From Zoogloea sp021286885 (lineage in GTDB: Bacteria > Pseudomonadota > Gammaproteobacteria > Burkholderiales > Rhodocyclaceae), in assembly GCF_041915215.1 (NCBI RefSeq), contig NZ_JAYSBV010000018.1: DNA of 64,000 bases; one strand, 5' to 3'. The translations under genes were made by a program, and so were the position numbers. The notes under the pieces were generated by a model. That model searched no databases and had not been told where the DNA came from. It saw only the letters and a program-made list of their open reading frames with translations. The number at the start of each line of letters is the position of its first letter. Within the stretch, counting starts at the first letter, position 1. Shown piece by piece: positions 7,896 to 16,271 of this stretch.

Positions 7896-8566
7896 CCCCC
7901 GAACACCTTGCGCGCCAGCTTGCCGGCGGCGCCCAGGGGGTCTTTGCGGATGGATTTTTCTTCTTCGGCGATCATCAGATAAAGCCCATCCACGGCCTTG
8001 CGGGCCACGTAGTTTTCGAGCACCAGTTCATCCTGTTGGACCAGGCCAAATTGGGCGGCCTTGTTGAGCAGCTTGGTGTATTGCTCGGCCAGGGGCGATT
8101 GTTTGATCACGTCCCGCACGATGGGCAGGAAGGCGGCGGTGAGCTGGTCGGCGGTGTGGGCCTTGAAGTAGCGGGTGCCCGCATCTTCACCGCCAGTGAC
8201 AATCTGCTTGGCGTCGGACAGGCTCATCTGGCGCACCGCATTGAGCAGCAGGGGTTTGGCCTTGGGGACGGCCTGTTCGGCGGCGTGGTTCATGCTGGCG
8301 ATGAAGGCATCCACATCTTTGCCCCGCCCCATGGTGCGCAGCAGTTGCTCCACCGGGGCCAGCTTTTCGGGCAGCGGAATGCGCACTTTCGGGTTGTTGA
8401 GGAAACCGCCGTCGCTGCCCAGCTGTCCCACGGCCTTGCCGGCCCCTTGCACCAGGGCTTCCTTGAGCCCGCCGGCGGCCTCGGTGTTGGTGATGGACGA
8501 CAGATCCAGGGCCCAGACAGGGTTGCAGATGACAAGCAGCAGCAAAGCTTTCAAAATCGTACGCAT
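7892..8566 (-). CDS. DUF4197 domain exported protein
   Basis: A 224-residue protein with a Sec signal peptide (MRTILKALLLLVICNPVWA). The mature part matches the DUF4197 pattern: LKEALVQGAGKAVGQLG, NPKVRIPLPEKL, FIASMNHAAEQAVPKAKPLL, and near the end a block ending in DGLYLMIAEEEKSIRKDP. Family members are secreted helical proteins of unknown function. The ATG at 8566 is preferred to one 18 bp upstream because it leaves a clean signal peptide. It is divergent from the redoxin gene. Confidence 0.82.
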   Translation of the reverse strand: MRTILKALLLLVICNPVWALDLSSITNTEAAGGLKEALVQGAGKAVGQLGSDGGFLNNPKVRIPLPEKLAPVEQLLRTMGRGKDVDAFIASMNHAAEQAVPKAKPLLLNAVRQMSLSDAKQIVTGGEDAGTRYFKAHTADQLTAAFLPIVRDVIKQSPLAEQYTKLLNKAAQFGLVQQDELVLENYVARKAVDGLYLMIAEEEKSIRKDPLGAAGKLARKVFGG

Positions 8567-8600
8567 CCAACGAAGCGAATCCACGGCAAGTCCTTCAAGT

Positions 8601-8625
8601 TAAGGTTTGAGGTTTAAGGTTTGAG
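8601..8625 (+). repeat. Two 11-bp direct repeats before the redoxin gene
   Basis: TAAGGTTTGAG occurs at 8601-8611 and again at 8615-8625, a 14-bp period, ending 4 bp before the ATG of the redoxin gene. They could be paired binding sites for a regulator or a simple local duplication. No strong ribosome-binding site is seen apart from the AAGG inside the repeats. Confidence 0.5.
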
Positions 8626-8629
8626 CGCA

Positions 8630-9127
8630 ATGACGATGTTTTCCAAGCTGATCAGGGGCGTAGCCGCCCTGGCCCTGGTGGCCGCCCTGGCCGGATGTGG
8701 CCAGCAGAGCGCACCGGACGCGCGTTTTACGACCCTGGACGGCCAAAGTGTCCAACTCTCGTCCTATAAGGGCAAGGTGGTTCTGGTGAATTTCTGGGCC
8801 ACCACCTGCACCACTTGCGTGGCCGAGATGCCCAAGTTGGTGGAGATTCACCAGCGTCTGGCGGCCAAGGGCTATGCCACCGTGGCGATTGCGATGGACT
8901 ACGACCCCCCCGAATACGTGCGCAACTATGCCAGCAAGAACGGCCTGCCCTTCACCGTGGGGCTGGATCAGGGGGGCGCAGCGGCCAAGAGTTTTGAGGA
9001 TGTGCGCCTCACCCCCACCAGCTTCCTGATCGACCGTCAGGGCCACATCGTCCAGAAATACCTGGGGGCGCCGGATTTCCCCAAGTTTGAAGCCCTGGTC
9101 GAAAAACTGCTGGCCGATCCCGCATGA
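8630..9127 (+). CDS. TlpA/ResA-like thioredoxin-fold lipoprotein
   Basis: A 165-residue redoxin. A short signal peptide ends in the lipobox LAGC, giving a lipid-anchored protein in the cell envelope. The active site is CTTC within NFWATTCTTC (about residues 58-65), followed by a typical cis-proline region (LTPTSFLIDRQG). It should act as a periplasmic thiol-disulfide reductase. The stop overlaps the start of the membrane-fusion protein gene (ATGA at 9124-9127), so it is probably co-expressed with the exporter. The start could be this ATG, one six bases later, or a TTG at 8621. Confidence 0.85.
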   Translation: MTMFSKLIRGVAALALVAALAGCGQQSAPDARFTTLDGQSVQLSSYKGKVVLVNFWATTCTTCVAEMPKLVEIHQRLAAKGYATVAIAMDYDPPEYVRNYASKNGLPFTVGLDQGGAAAKSFEDVRLTPTSFLIDRQGHIVQKYLGAPDFPKFEALVEKLLADPA

Positions 9128-10365
9128 GGCCCCGGCGCGCCTGGTTGTGGGGCCTGGGGGCCGCCCTGGTGCTGGGTGCCGTGCTGGCCTGGCCCCGGGC
9201 CCGGACGGTGGATGTGGTCTTGGTGCAGGAGGCGCCCATCACCCAATCGGTGGTGGCCACCGGGCGCATTGCCACGCCCGCCCGCATCGCCCTGGGCAGT
9301 GCGCTCGCTGCCACGGTGCTGGAGGTGGCGGTGCGTGAAGGCGACCTGGTACGCGCCGGCCAGGTGCTGCTGCGCCTCCAGGCCGATGATGGGGAGGCTC
9401 TGATCCGCCAGGCTGAAGCCAGTCTGGCCGAAGCCCAGGCCCGGGAAGCCCAGGTGCGCAGCCTGGGCGAGCCCGTGGCGGCGCGCCAGCTCGCCCAGGC
9501 CGACAGCAATCTTCAAGTGGCCCGGGCCGAGGCTGAGCGGGCCCGCCAGTTGGTGGCCCAGGGCTTTTACGCCCAGTCCCGGGTGGATGACGCCCTGCGC
9601 AACGAAGCCAATGCCCAGGCAGCCCTGGAAGTGGCCCGGGTTCAGCTGCACGCCCAGCGCCCCGAGGGCAGCGAACAGGCGGCCGCCCGGGCGAAGGTGG
9701 CCCAGGCCCGGGAAGCCCTGGTCAACGCCCGGGCCCGGGCTGCACTGCTGACGCTGCGTGCCCCGGCCGATGGCGTGGTACTCACCCGCAAGGCCGAGCC
9801 CGGCGATGTGAGCAGCCCCGGCAAGGTCTTGCTGGAACTGGCCCAGGCGGGCGAAACCCGCATCTACGGCACGGTGGATGAAAAGAATCTGCGCCTGCTC
9901 CAGTTGGGCCAGACCGCCCGGGCCGTGGCAGACGCCTTCCCGGGCGAGCCCTTCGAGGCCGTGCTCTATTACATCGCCCCGGTGGTTGATCCCCAGCGTG
10001 GCACGGTGGAAATTCGCTTCCGGGTGCCCAAGCCGCCAGCCTTTTTGCGTCCGGACATGACCGTCTCGGTGGAAACCGTGACCGGCCACCAGCCCCAGGC
10101 CCGGGTGTTGCCCACCGAGGCGGTGCGTGATCTGGATCAGAACCACCCCTGGGTGCTGGCCCTGCGCGATGGTCAGGCCCTGCGGGTGCCCGTGCAGGTG
10201 GGGCTGGCAGGCGTGGGGAATATCGAAATCACGGCAGGGCTGGCGGTGGGTGATGCGGTCATCCTGCCCGCCGCCGGGGCCCAGGAAGGGGATGCGGTCA
10301 AGGCGCGGGAGGCGCGCAAGCCGCGTACCGCCGGCCTGCAGGCCGTGCCCCAGATGGGGCGCTGA
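9124..10365 (+). CDS. Membrane-fusion (HlyD/MacA-type) periplasmic adaptor
   Basis: A 413-residue adaptor. An N-terminal membrane anchor (about 6-25) is followed by the first half-barrel and lipoyl motifs (ATVLEVAVREGDLVRAGQVL), a long coiled-coil hairpin (about 90-205), the second lipoyl half (TLRAPADGVVLTRKAEPGDV) and beta-barrel domains. It would link the inner-membrane ABC transporter encoded next to an outer-membrane channel, which is not encoded here. It overlaps the redoxin gene by 4 bp and lies 35 bp before the permease gene. Confidence 0.87.
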   Translation: MRPRRAWLWGLGAALVLGAVLAWPRARTVDVVLVQEAPITQSVVATGRIATPARIALGSALAATVLEVAVREGDLVRAGQVLLRLQADDGEALIRQAEASLAEAQAREAQVRSLGEPVAARQLAQADSNLQVARAEAERARQLVAQGFYAQSRVDDALRNEANAQAALEVARVQLHAQRPEGSEQAAARAKVAQAREALVNARARAALLTLRAPADGVVLTRKAEPGDVSSPGKVLLELAQAGETRIYGTVDEKNLRLLQLGQTARAVADAFPGEPFEAVLYYIAPVVDPQRGTVEIRFRVPKPPAFLRPDMTVSVETVTGHQPQARVLPTEAVRDLDQNHPWVLALRDGQALRVPVQVGLAGVGNIEITAGLAVGDAVILPAAGAQEGDAVKAREARKPRTAGLQAVPQMGR

Positions 10366-10400
10366 GGTGTGGAGATGCGAGGTGCTGAGGTGATCCGGCC

Positions 10401-11621
10401 ATGAAGTTTCGCCTCTCCTTTGCCTGGCTGGTGGCCCTGCGCTTTTTGCGCGAAGGGCGCATGCAGACCCTGCTCATCCTGGCCGGCACCACCGGCGGGG
10501 TGGCGGTGATCGTGTTCCTGACCCAGCTCATCACCCAGCTCCAGGCCCAGATTGTGGATCGGGTGCTGGGCAGCCAGGCCCATGTGATCCTGCGCCCCCC
10601 TGAGGAAAGCAATCGGCGGGCGGTGGATGAGGACGGCTACGCCACCCTGATCGAGCCCCGGGCCCAGCGCCTGCGCTCCATCGACCAATGGGAAACGGTG
10701 ATGCGGCTCGCGGCGGCCACGCCCGGCGTCACGGCGGTGTCGCCCATGGCCACCGGCCCCGGCTTTGCGGTGCGTGGCCAGGCCAACCGGGCGATTGCGT
10801 TGATGGGGGTGGACGCGGAGCGTTACCGCCAGATCGTGCGCATGGAGGAATACATGCAGAGCGGCCGCTTTGCGGTGGCGGGTACCCATGCGGTGATCGG
10901 CGTCGAGCTGGCCCGGGATCTGGGCCTGCGCCTGGGGGACAAGCTGCGGGTGGCGGTGGCCAACGGGCGGGACGAACTGCTCCAGGTGGGCGGCATTTTC
11001 GACATCGGCAACAAGGATCTGAACCGGCGCTGGGTGTTTGTCACCCTGCCCCTGGCCCAGAGTCTGCTGGATCTGCCGGGCGGAGTGAGCAATCTGGATC
11101 TCACCGTGGCCGACATCTTCGAGGCCCGCGCCATTGCCGACACCCTGCGCGGGGCCACGGGCCTGAGCGTGGATAACTGGATGCAGACCAACGCCCAGCT
11201 CCTGGCCGCCCTGCGCAACCAGACGGTGTCCAACAACCTGATCCGCAGCTTCGTGACCCTCATCGTGGCCCTGGGGATTGCCAGCGTGCTGGTGGTGAGC
11301 GTTGTCCAGAAGCAGAAGGAAATCGGCATCCTGCGCGCCATGGGGGCGAGCCGGGGCATGATTTTGCGGGTCTTTCTGATCCAGGGTGCGGTGGTGGGCG
11401 CGGTGGGCTCGGTGGCTGGCAGCGCCCTGGCCTTCACCCTGCTCCAGGTGTTTTCCAGCATCTACCGGAACGCGGATGGCAGCCCCCTGTTTGCGGCCGA
11501 ACTGGAGCCCCGTTTCATGGTGATGGCGGCCCTGGTGGCGACCAGTGTGGGCCTGCTTTCGGCCCTGATCCCCGCCCGTCGGGCGGCCCGCATGGACCCG
11601 GTACAGGCGATCCGCTCATGA
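10401..11621 (+). CDS. ABC transporter permease (MacB/LolC-FtsX type)
   Basis: A 406-residue permease with type VII ABC topology. One transmembrane helix near residues 10-40 is followed by a large periplasmic MacB_PCD domain (about 45-270) and a C-terminal FtsX domain with three helices. The sequence KEIGILRAMGASRGMI (about 310-325) is the conserved cytoplasmic coupling segment. The stop overlaps the ATPase start by 4 bp. With the adaptor upstream this is a mechanotransmission-type exporter of the MacAB kind, or a lipoprotein transporter; the substrate is unknown. Confidence 0.87.
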   Translation: MKFRLSFAWLVALRFLREGRMQTLLILAGTTGGVAVIVFLTQLITQLQAQIVDRVLGSQAHVILRPPEESNRRAVDEDGYATLIEPRAQRLRSIDQWETVMRLAAATPGVTAVSPMATGPGFAVRGQANRAIALMGVDAERYRQIVRMEEYMQSGRFAVAGTHAVIGVELARDLGLRLGDKLRVAVANGRDELLQVGGIFDIGNKDLNRRWVFVTLPLAQSLLDLPGGVSNLDLTVADIFEARAIADTLRGATGLSVDNWMQTNAQLLAALRNQTVSNNLIRSFVTLIVALGIASVLVVSVVQKQKEIGILRAMGASRGMILRVFLIQGAVVGAVGSVAGSALAFTLLQVFSSIYRNADGSPLFAAELEPRFMVMAALVATSVGLLSALIPARRAARMDPVQAIRS

Positions 11622-12346
11622 ATGCATCTGCTCCCCCACCCGTGATCGAGCTGCGCGGCCTGCGCAAGGCCTACAACCTGGGCACGCCGGTCGAAACCGA
11701 GGTGCTCCACGGGATAGACCTGAGCCTGGCCGAAGGGGAGTTTGCCGCCCTGATCGGCCCCTCCGGCTCGGGCAAGAGCACCCTGCTCAACCTCATCGGC
11801 CTGCTGGAGCAGCCCACCCGGGGCCAGCTCCTGATGGGCGGGCGGGATACCGCCCAGCTTCCTGAAGCCGAACTCACCGCCCTGCGTGGGCGCAGCATCG
11901 GCTTCGTGTTCCAGTTTCACCACCTGCTGCCGGCGTTTAGCGCCCTGGAAAACGTGATGATGCCCGCCATCATCGCCCGGGGCGTGGCCGACGATGAAGC
12001 CGAGGCCGACGCCCTGGCCCTGCTCGAAGCCGTGGGCCTCAAGGCCCATGCCCACAAGAAGCCGGCGGCACTGTCGGGGGGCCAGCAGCAGCGGGTGGCC
12101 ATCGCCCGGGCCCTGGCCCTGCGCCCCCGGCTGATCCTGGCCGACGAGCCCACCGGCAATCTGGATACCCATACCGCCGACGAAATCTTCGCCCTGCTGC
12201 GCAGCTTTAACCAGGAGCAGCGTTGCGCCTGCCTGATCGTGACCCACGACCCCCGCCTGGCGGCCCGTAGCGACCGGGTGATCCGGCTGGTGGACGGGCG
12301 CCTTGATTCCGACACCCTCTTTACGCCCCCACTCCAGGAGAATTGA
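11618..12346 (+). CDS. ABC transporter ATP-binding protein (LolD/MacB type)
   Basis: A 242-residue ATPase with a complete set of motifs: Walker A GPSGSGKST (about 47-55), Q-loop FVFQFHHLLPAFSALENVMMP, signature LSGGQQQRVAIARAL, Walker B LILADEPTGNLD and the H-loop VTHD. This is the LolD/MacB/FtsE-like subfamily that drives FtsX-type permeases. It overlaps the permease gene by 4 bp and is followed immediately by the antiporter gene, whose ribosome-binding site lies inside its end. Confidence 0.9.
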   Translation: MNASAPPPVIELRGLRKAYNLGTPVETEVLHGIDLSLAEGEFAALIGPSGSGKSTLLNLIGLLEQPTRGQLLMGGRDTAQLPEAELTALRGRSIGFVFQFHHLLPAFSALENVMMPAIIARGVADDEAEADALALLEAVGLKAHAHKKPAALSGGQQQRVAIARALALRPRLILADEPTGNLDTHTADEIFALLRSFNQEQRCACLIVTHDPRLAARSDRVIRLVDGRLDSDTLFTPPLQEN

Positions 12347-12348
12347 GC

Positions 12349-13557
12349 ATGGTAGCTTGGGATGTGGCGGTGTCGCCCCTGATCCGTTTTGGGTTGGTAC
12401 TGCTGGGGGGGCTGGCGAGTGGCGAACTCACCCGGCGCGCCTTCAATCTGCCGCGTACCACCGGCTATGTGCTGTTCGGGGTGCTGGTGGGGCAATCCGG
12501 GCTGGGCTGGGTGCCGCCTTCGGCGCTGAGCGCCGCCCAGCTTTTCATCTACCCGGGGATCGGGATCATCCTGTTCGAGTTGGGCCACCGTTTTCCCTTG
12601 GGGCCGGGCTGGGGGTGCCTGTTGCGCATGGCCCTGCTCCAGGCTGCGCTGGTGTTTACAGCCCTGGGGGCCCTGTTATGGGGGCTGGGTTTTGATGGGC
12701 TGGAGGCCGCCTTTGGCGCCGCCATCGGGGTAGCCACCTCGTCGGCCATCACCATTGCCACAGGCAGTGATGTGGGGGCCGATGGGCCCCGCTCCAGCCG
12801 TTTGTTTGCGCTGGTGGCCCTGAACGGAATGCTGGCTTTCTGTTTGCTGGGTTTCATTTTGCCCTTGGCGGCGACGGCCAACCTGTTTCGCGCCTGTGCT
12901 GAAGCTGTTCTACATTTGATCGTGTCGGTGGGCCTAGCCTTATTGCTCAGTACTGTGGCCCGCTGGGGGGCGCGCTTGCTGGGGCCTCAGCAGGAACACC
13001 AGCATTTGATGCTCCTGGGGCTCATCATCTTGGGGACTGGTGTTCCGCTCAGTTTGGGTTTTTCGCCGCTCTTGTGTTTGGTGTGTTTTGGTATTGCTGC
13101 GCGGGTGCTGGATACAGAGCAGCACATTTGTACTTTGCGCATTGCAGCGGATGCCCGGGTGTTTTTGGTAATCACTTTTTCCCTTGCTGGGGCAGCGCTG
13201 GATGTGGGTTTGCTGGGCCGGCTGTGGCCGGCTGCACTTGCCTTTGGGGCCGTACGCTTTGCGGCGAGTTGGTTTGCCTTAGGGGTAGCTGCCCGGCGAG
13301 GGTGGTTGGAATCAGACATGGTGCGGCCTACTGCCATTGGTTTGATGCCCATGTCGAGTGTGGCCTTGGTGTTGCTCGGCGATGCAGCCACCCTGGAGGG
13401 CGCGGTAGGCGCCCCATTGGGCCAGTTGCTGCTGGCTTCGATTGCCCTGTTCCAGTTGTGCGGCCCGCCCTGTACCCAAGCGGCGGTGAAGGGTTTTGGC
13501 GAGGCGCGCCGCTATGTATCCAAAAAGGTTTTTCGGGAATTGTGGCGTCGGGCTTGA
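12349..13557 (+). CDS. CPA2-type cation:proton antiporter-like membrane protein
   Basis: A 402-residue protein with about 12-13 membrane segments in a Na+/H+ exchanger domain. It carries FNLPRTTGYVLFGVLVGQSG and IYPGIGIILFELGHRF, the usual start of KefB-like antiporters. There is no RCK/TrkA-N nucleotide-binding domain, so it is the short membrane-only form. The ATG at 12349 follows a CCAGGAG 8 bp upstream. It starts 3 bp after the ABC ATPase gene, so it seems to be part of the exporter operon. Ion specificity is unknown. The second half uses fewer GC-ending codons than its neighbours. Confidence 0.75.
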   Translation: MVAWDVAVSPLIRFGLVLLGGLASGELTRRAFNLPRTTGYVLFGVLVGQSGLGWVPPSALSAAQLFIYPGIGIILFELGHRFPLGPGWGCLLRMALLQAALVFTALGALLWGLGFDGLEAAFGAAIGVATSSAITIATGSDVGADGPRSSRLFALVALNGMLAFCLLGFILPLAATANLFRACAEAVLHLIVSVGLALLLSTVARWGARLLGPQQEHQHLMLLGLIILGTGVPLSLGFSPLLCLVCFGIAARVLDTEQHICTLRIAADARVFLVITFSLAGAALDVGLLGRLWPAALAFGAVRFAASWFALGVAARRGWLESDMVRPTAIGLMPMSSVALVLLGDAATLEGAVGAPLGQLLLASIALFQLCGPPCTQAAVKGFGEARRYVSKKVFRELWRRA

Positions 13558-13634
13558 TCTTGATCTAGCGCCTGCCCTCGGGTAGTGGGGCAGAGTAAAA
13601 TCCATAATTATCTTTGCCGGACAGCACAACCATC

Positions 13635-14339
13635 ATGGCCGAAAGCGCTCCCAGCCTGCCTCACCGTTTTAGCGAAGCTGAAGTTTCCGGGGTTTACCGG
13701 GCCATTGCGGAGCGCCGTGATATGCGCCATTTCCGGCCCGACCCGGTGGATCCGGCCATTCTCTCCCGCCTGTTGTGGGCGGCCCACCATGCGCCCAGCG
13801 TGGGCTTCATGCAGCCCTGGCGCTTCATGCGCATCACCGACCGGGCTTTGCGCGAGCGCATGCATCAGCTGGTCGAAAAAGAGCGCTGCGCCACCGCCCG
13901 GGCCCTGGGGGAGCGGGAAGACGAGTTCATGAAGCTCAAGGTGGAGGGCTTGCTCGAAGCGGGCGAGGTGGTGGTGGTGGCCCTGGCCGACGGGCGCGAG
14001 AAGCACATTTTTGGCCGGCGCACCCTACCCGAGATGGATCTGGCCTCGGTGGCCTGTGCGATCCAGAACATGTGGCTCGCCGCCCGGGCCGAAGGGCTGG
14101 GGCTGGGCTGGGTGTCGATCTTCGACCCGGTGGATCTGGCCACCCTGCTGGGGATGCCGGTGGGCGCCCGCCCGGTGGCCATTCTGTGCATTGGCCATGT
14201 GGAGGCCTTCTATCCGCGCCCCATGCTCGAAATCCACCAGTGGGCCGAGCGCATGCCCATCGAAACCGTGGTGTTTGAAAACGGCTGGGGCGCCGAGCCC
14301 CCGTCAGCCGGGGGCGAGGCCGGTCGGGTGGGCGGATAA
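13635..14339 (+). CDS. bluB: 5,6-dimethylbenzimidazole synthase BluB
   Basis: A 234-residue nitroreductase-fold protein matching BluB. It has AIAERRDMRHFRPDPV near the start, RLLWAAHHAPSVGFMQPWRF (about 50-69), GEREDEFMKLKVEGLLEAG and the C-terminal GHVEAFYPRPMLE block. BluB breaks down FMN with oxygen to make 5,6-dimethylbenzimidazole, the lower ligand of cobalamin. The ATG at 13635 is used; an earlier TTG adds only seven poor residues. No other cobalamin gene or riboswitch is nearby. Its last 36 bp overlap the convergent regulator gene. Confidence 0.9.
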   Translation: MAESAPSLPHRFSEAEVSGVYRAIAERRDMRHFRPDPVDPAILSRLLWAAHHAPSVGFMQPWRFMRITDRALRERMHQLVEKERCATARALGEREDEFMKLKVEGLLEAGEVVVVALADGREKHIFGRRTLPEMDLASVACAIQNMWLAARAEGLGLGWVSIFDPVDLATLLGMPVGARPVAILCIGHVEAFYPRPMLEIHQWAERMPIETVVFENGWGAEPPSAGGEAGRVGG

Positions 14340-14654
14340 ATCCTGGTTGCCGGTGCTGGCCTGGGGGCGCGGCTCCGGGGGCAGCAGCCGGTGCAGGGCA
14401 GCCACATAAGTGTGCAGCGCATGCAGGCCGGCGGGGCTTAGGGCGTAGCAGGTCTGGGCGCGGCCCGGGCCTTCGATGCGGCGCACGCTGATGTAATCAG
14501 CGGCAATGAGCTTCTTCAGGTGGGAGTCCAGATTGCCATCCGACACCTGGAGAGTGCGTTTCAGTTCGGCAAAACTGGCCTCCCCGGCCCCCGCCAGATA
14601 GGCGGCGAGCTGGGTGCGCAGGGGTTGGTGGAGCAGGGGATCGAGGATTTCCAT
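14304..14654 (-). CDS. Winged-helix transcriptional regulator (ArsR/MarR-like)
   Basis: A 116-residue protein consisting almost wholly of one winged helix: ILDPLLHQPLRTQLAAYLAG, then ASFAELKRTLQVSDGNLDSHLKKL (recognition region) and a wing with YISVRRIEG. It resembles small dimeric regulators that sit in operons with envelope membrane proteins such as CreD. The start MEILDPLLHQ is chosen at the beginning of the conserved domain. It is the last gene of a three-gene minus-strand operon and is the best candidate to bind the two palindromes at that operon's promoter. The alanine/proline-rich tail overlaps bluB. Confidence 0.82.
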   Translation of the reverse strand: MEILDPLLHQPLRTQLAAYLAGAGEASFAELKRTLQVSDGNLDSHLKKLIAADYISVRRIEGPGRAQTCYALSPAGLHALHTYVAALHRLLPPEPRPQASTGNQDLSAHPTGLAPG

Positions 14655-14660
14655 GGTGCG

Positions 14661-14681
14661 GCCCGCCCTTTCCGGGCGGGC
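14661..14681 (-). other. GC-rich hairpin between lipoprotein and regulator genes
   Basis: GCCCGCCC (14661-14668) and GGGCGGGC (14674-14681) form an 8-bp stem with a 5-nt loop, 7 bp before the regulator ATG and after the lipoprotein stop. There is no T-run. It may lower expression of the distal regulator gene or protect the upstream message; this is inference. Confidence 0.45.
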
Positions 14682-14688
14682 GAGGGGC

Positions 14689-15120
14689 TTACTTGAGGTT
14701 GAATTCTGCCCGCAGGCTGCCCGGATTGTGCCCGTTCTGCTCGCCGGGGACGCGGATTTCGTACTGACCGCCAATCACTTTGTCGCCCCGCAGCCAGGTT
14801 TTGCCATCCAGGCTGGCCCACTGTTTGTAGGTGTATACGTCTTGCTTGACCTGCACCTTCAGGGTTTCGCGGGCCTCCTGGGTCAACAGGCTGCCGTGGA
14901 TGCGGGCTTCCACCGGCAAATCCACCCCTGCCGGGTAATGGAGGATGAAATCCCCGGCTGGGGCAGTGTCGCCAAAGCGGACCACCGGCACCTGGGCCAG
15001 GCTGGCGGCATCGGGGGCGCCGAGGCTGGCGCAGCCGGTAAGGCTGGCCACCAGCAGGGCGGCACAACTACTCAGCAGGATGCGGGGCGTGGGCAGGCTG
15101 GTGCGGAGCGAAACGTGCAT
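14689..15120 (-). CDS. Small lipoprotein of a regulated envelope operon
   Basis: A 143-residue protein with a signal peptide ending in a lipobox (ASLTGC). The mature part is beta-rich and includes TYKQWASLDGKTWLRGDKVIGGQYEIRV, here cited by its features: a DGKTWLRGD turn and a terminal EFNLK. I do not recognise a named family. It is translated between the membrane protein and the regulator genes and is likely anchored in the outer or inner membrane leaflet facing the periplasm. Its role is unknown. Confidence 0.7.
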   Translation of the reverse strand: MHVSLRTSLPTPRILLSSCAALLVASLTGCASLGAPDAASLAQVPVVRFGDTAPAGDFILHYPAGVDLPVEARIHGSLLTQEARETLKVQVKQDVYTYKQWASLDGKTWLRGDKVIGGQYEIRVPGEQNGHNPGSLRAEFNLK

Positions 15121-15166
15121 GGAAGTCTCCTGATGAAAAGCTGAGGCGGGCCCGGCGGGGCCGGGT

Positions 15167-16210
15167 TCAGCGGTGGGGGTAATGGTTGAAATCCACGCCC
15201 AGCGCCCCATCAATCCGGGGGCCCAGGGGGTCGATGCTGGCCTTGAGCCAGGGAATGCTGATCCAGCGGGTCTGGCGGGCGGATTGCCAGGGCTGGCCCT
15301 CGGCGCGGATGTCGCCGGTGGGGGTGCCGTCTTCGAGCAGCACATCCAGATCCTGATCGAGGGTGAGCGGTAGCACCGCGTCCGGGTCGGGGCGGAACAC
15401 GTCGCCGGTCAGTTGCAGATGCACCGGAATCCGGCTTCCGGCGGGCAGGCGCACCCGATGCGTCCCGGCCTTGTCGGGGCGGCTCAGGTAGGCGGAGAGG
15501 GGTTCCACCGGCAGTTCCGGCGGGGTGATACCCAGCAGCTGGCGATGGGCCAGCAGGGGCAGGGTGAGCACCAGCCCGGTCCAGCCCAGGGCCTGACCCA
15601 AACGCAGCCCGAAACCACGCTGGCGCCCCCCGTCCAGCAGCAGGGCGAGGGTGGGCAGGCCGATCCCGAACACCGAGGCGGTGAGCCATTTCATGGTGTC
15701 GTTGGGCAGTTGGGCGGCCAGGGCGGTAATCGCGATCAGGATGATGAGCCCACCGGCCCATTCGAGGGCTTCTTCCGAAAACAGCCCGTGCACATACAGG
15801 GCCAGGCCGATCAGCACCAGCCACACCGCGTACAGCATGTAGCCGCCGCCAAAGAAGAAGGTGGAAAAGGTGAACAAGGTGCCCAGCCCCATCAGCAGCC
15901 ACAGCAGCTTGATCACCTGGCGGTGGATGAAGGACCAGGTTTCATCCCGCGCCGCCTTGACCCGCGCCGTGAGACGCCAGTCGGCATAGCCCACCCCGAA
16001 CAGGCTCAGGGCCAGATAGATCAGCCAGGCCACGGCCCGCTGGTTGGCATCCGGGATCTGCTCGGCGGTAAGCACCCAGTCGCTGCTTGCCACCAGCCCG
16101 CCGCCGCCCAAACCCCACAGCACCAAAGTGTGGCGCTCCATGCGCAGGTTGCGCTGGCCTCGGGTGAGCATGGACTGAATGTGCTGAAGCTGGAGGCTGG
16201 GATCGTGCAT
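15167..16210 (-). CDS. Multi-pass membrane protein of a regulated envelope operon
   Basis: A 347-residue protein with a short cytosolic N terminus, about seven hydrophobic segments between residues 30 and 230, and a soluble C-terminal domain (about 235-347) rich in beta strands (PAGSRIPVHLQLTGDVFRP). I do not recognise the family. The first gene of the operon, it starts about 23 bp downstream of the proximal palindrome. The operon layout (membrane protein, lipoprotein, small winged-helix regulator) recalls stress-induced envelope modules such as creD operons, but there is no clear creD similarity. Confidence 0.65.
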   Translation of the reverse strand: MHDPSLQLQHIQSMLTRGQRNLRMERHTLVLWGLGGGGLVASSDWVLTAEQIPDANQRAVAWLIYLALSLFGVGYADWRLTARVKAARDETWSFIHRQVIKLLWLLMGLGTLFTFSTFFFGGGYMLYAVWLVLIGLALYVHGLFSEEALEWAGGLIILIAITALAAQLPNDTMKWLTASVFGIGLPTLALLLDGGRQRGFGLRLGQALGWTGLVLTLPLLAHRQLLGITPPELPVEPLSAYLSRPDKAGTHRVRLPAGSRIPVHLQLTGDVFRPDPDAVLPLTLDQDLDVLLEDGTPTGDIRAEGQPWQSARQTRWISIPWLKASIDPLGPRIDGALGVDFNHYPHR

Positions 16211-16232
16211 GGCGGCGTATGTAAATGGGCTG

Positions 16233-16271
16233 ACTCTGTATTTCAGAGTTTAAGACTCTGAAATACAGAGT
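16233..16271. promoter_or_regulatory. Pair of 17-bp palindromic operators
   Basis: ACTCTGTATTTCAGAGT (16233-16249) and ACTCTGAAATACAGAGT (16255-16271) are separated by TTAAG. Each is a dyad with 6-bp arms ACTCTG/CAGAGT around a 5-bp centre, and the two copies are exact reverse complements of each other. They cover the spacer and start region of the minus-strand promoter, a classical repressor-operator layout. Confidence 0.85.

Noticed and set aside
13558..13634. Cobalamin riboswitch before bluB
   Set aside because: Only 77 bp are available and no B12-box-like sequence is visible.
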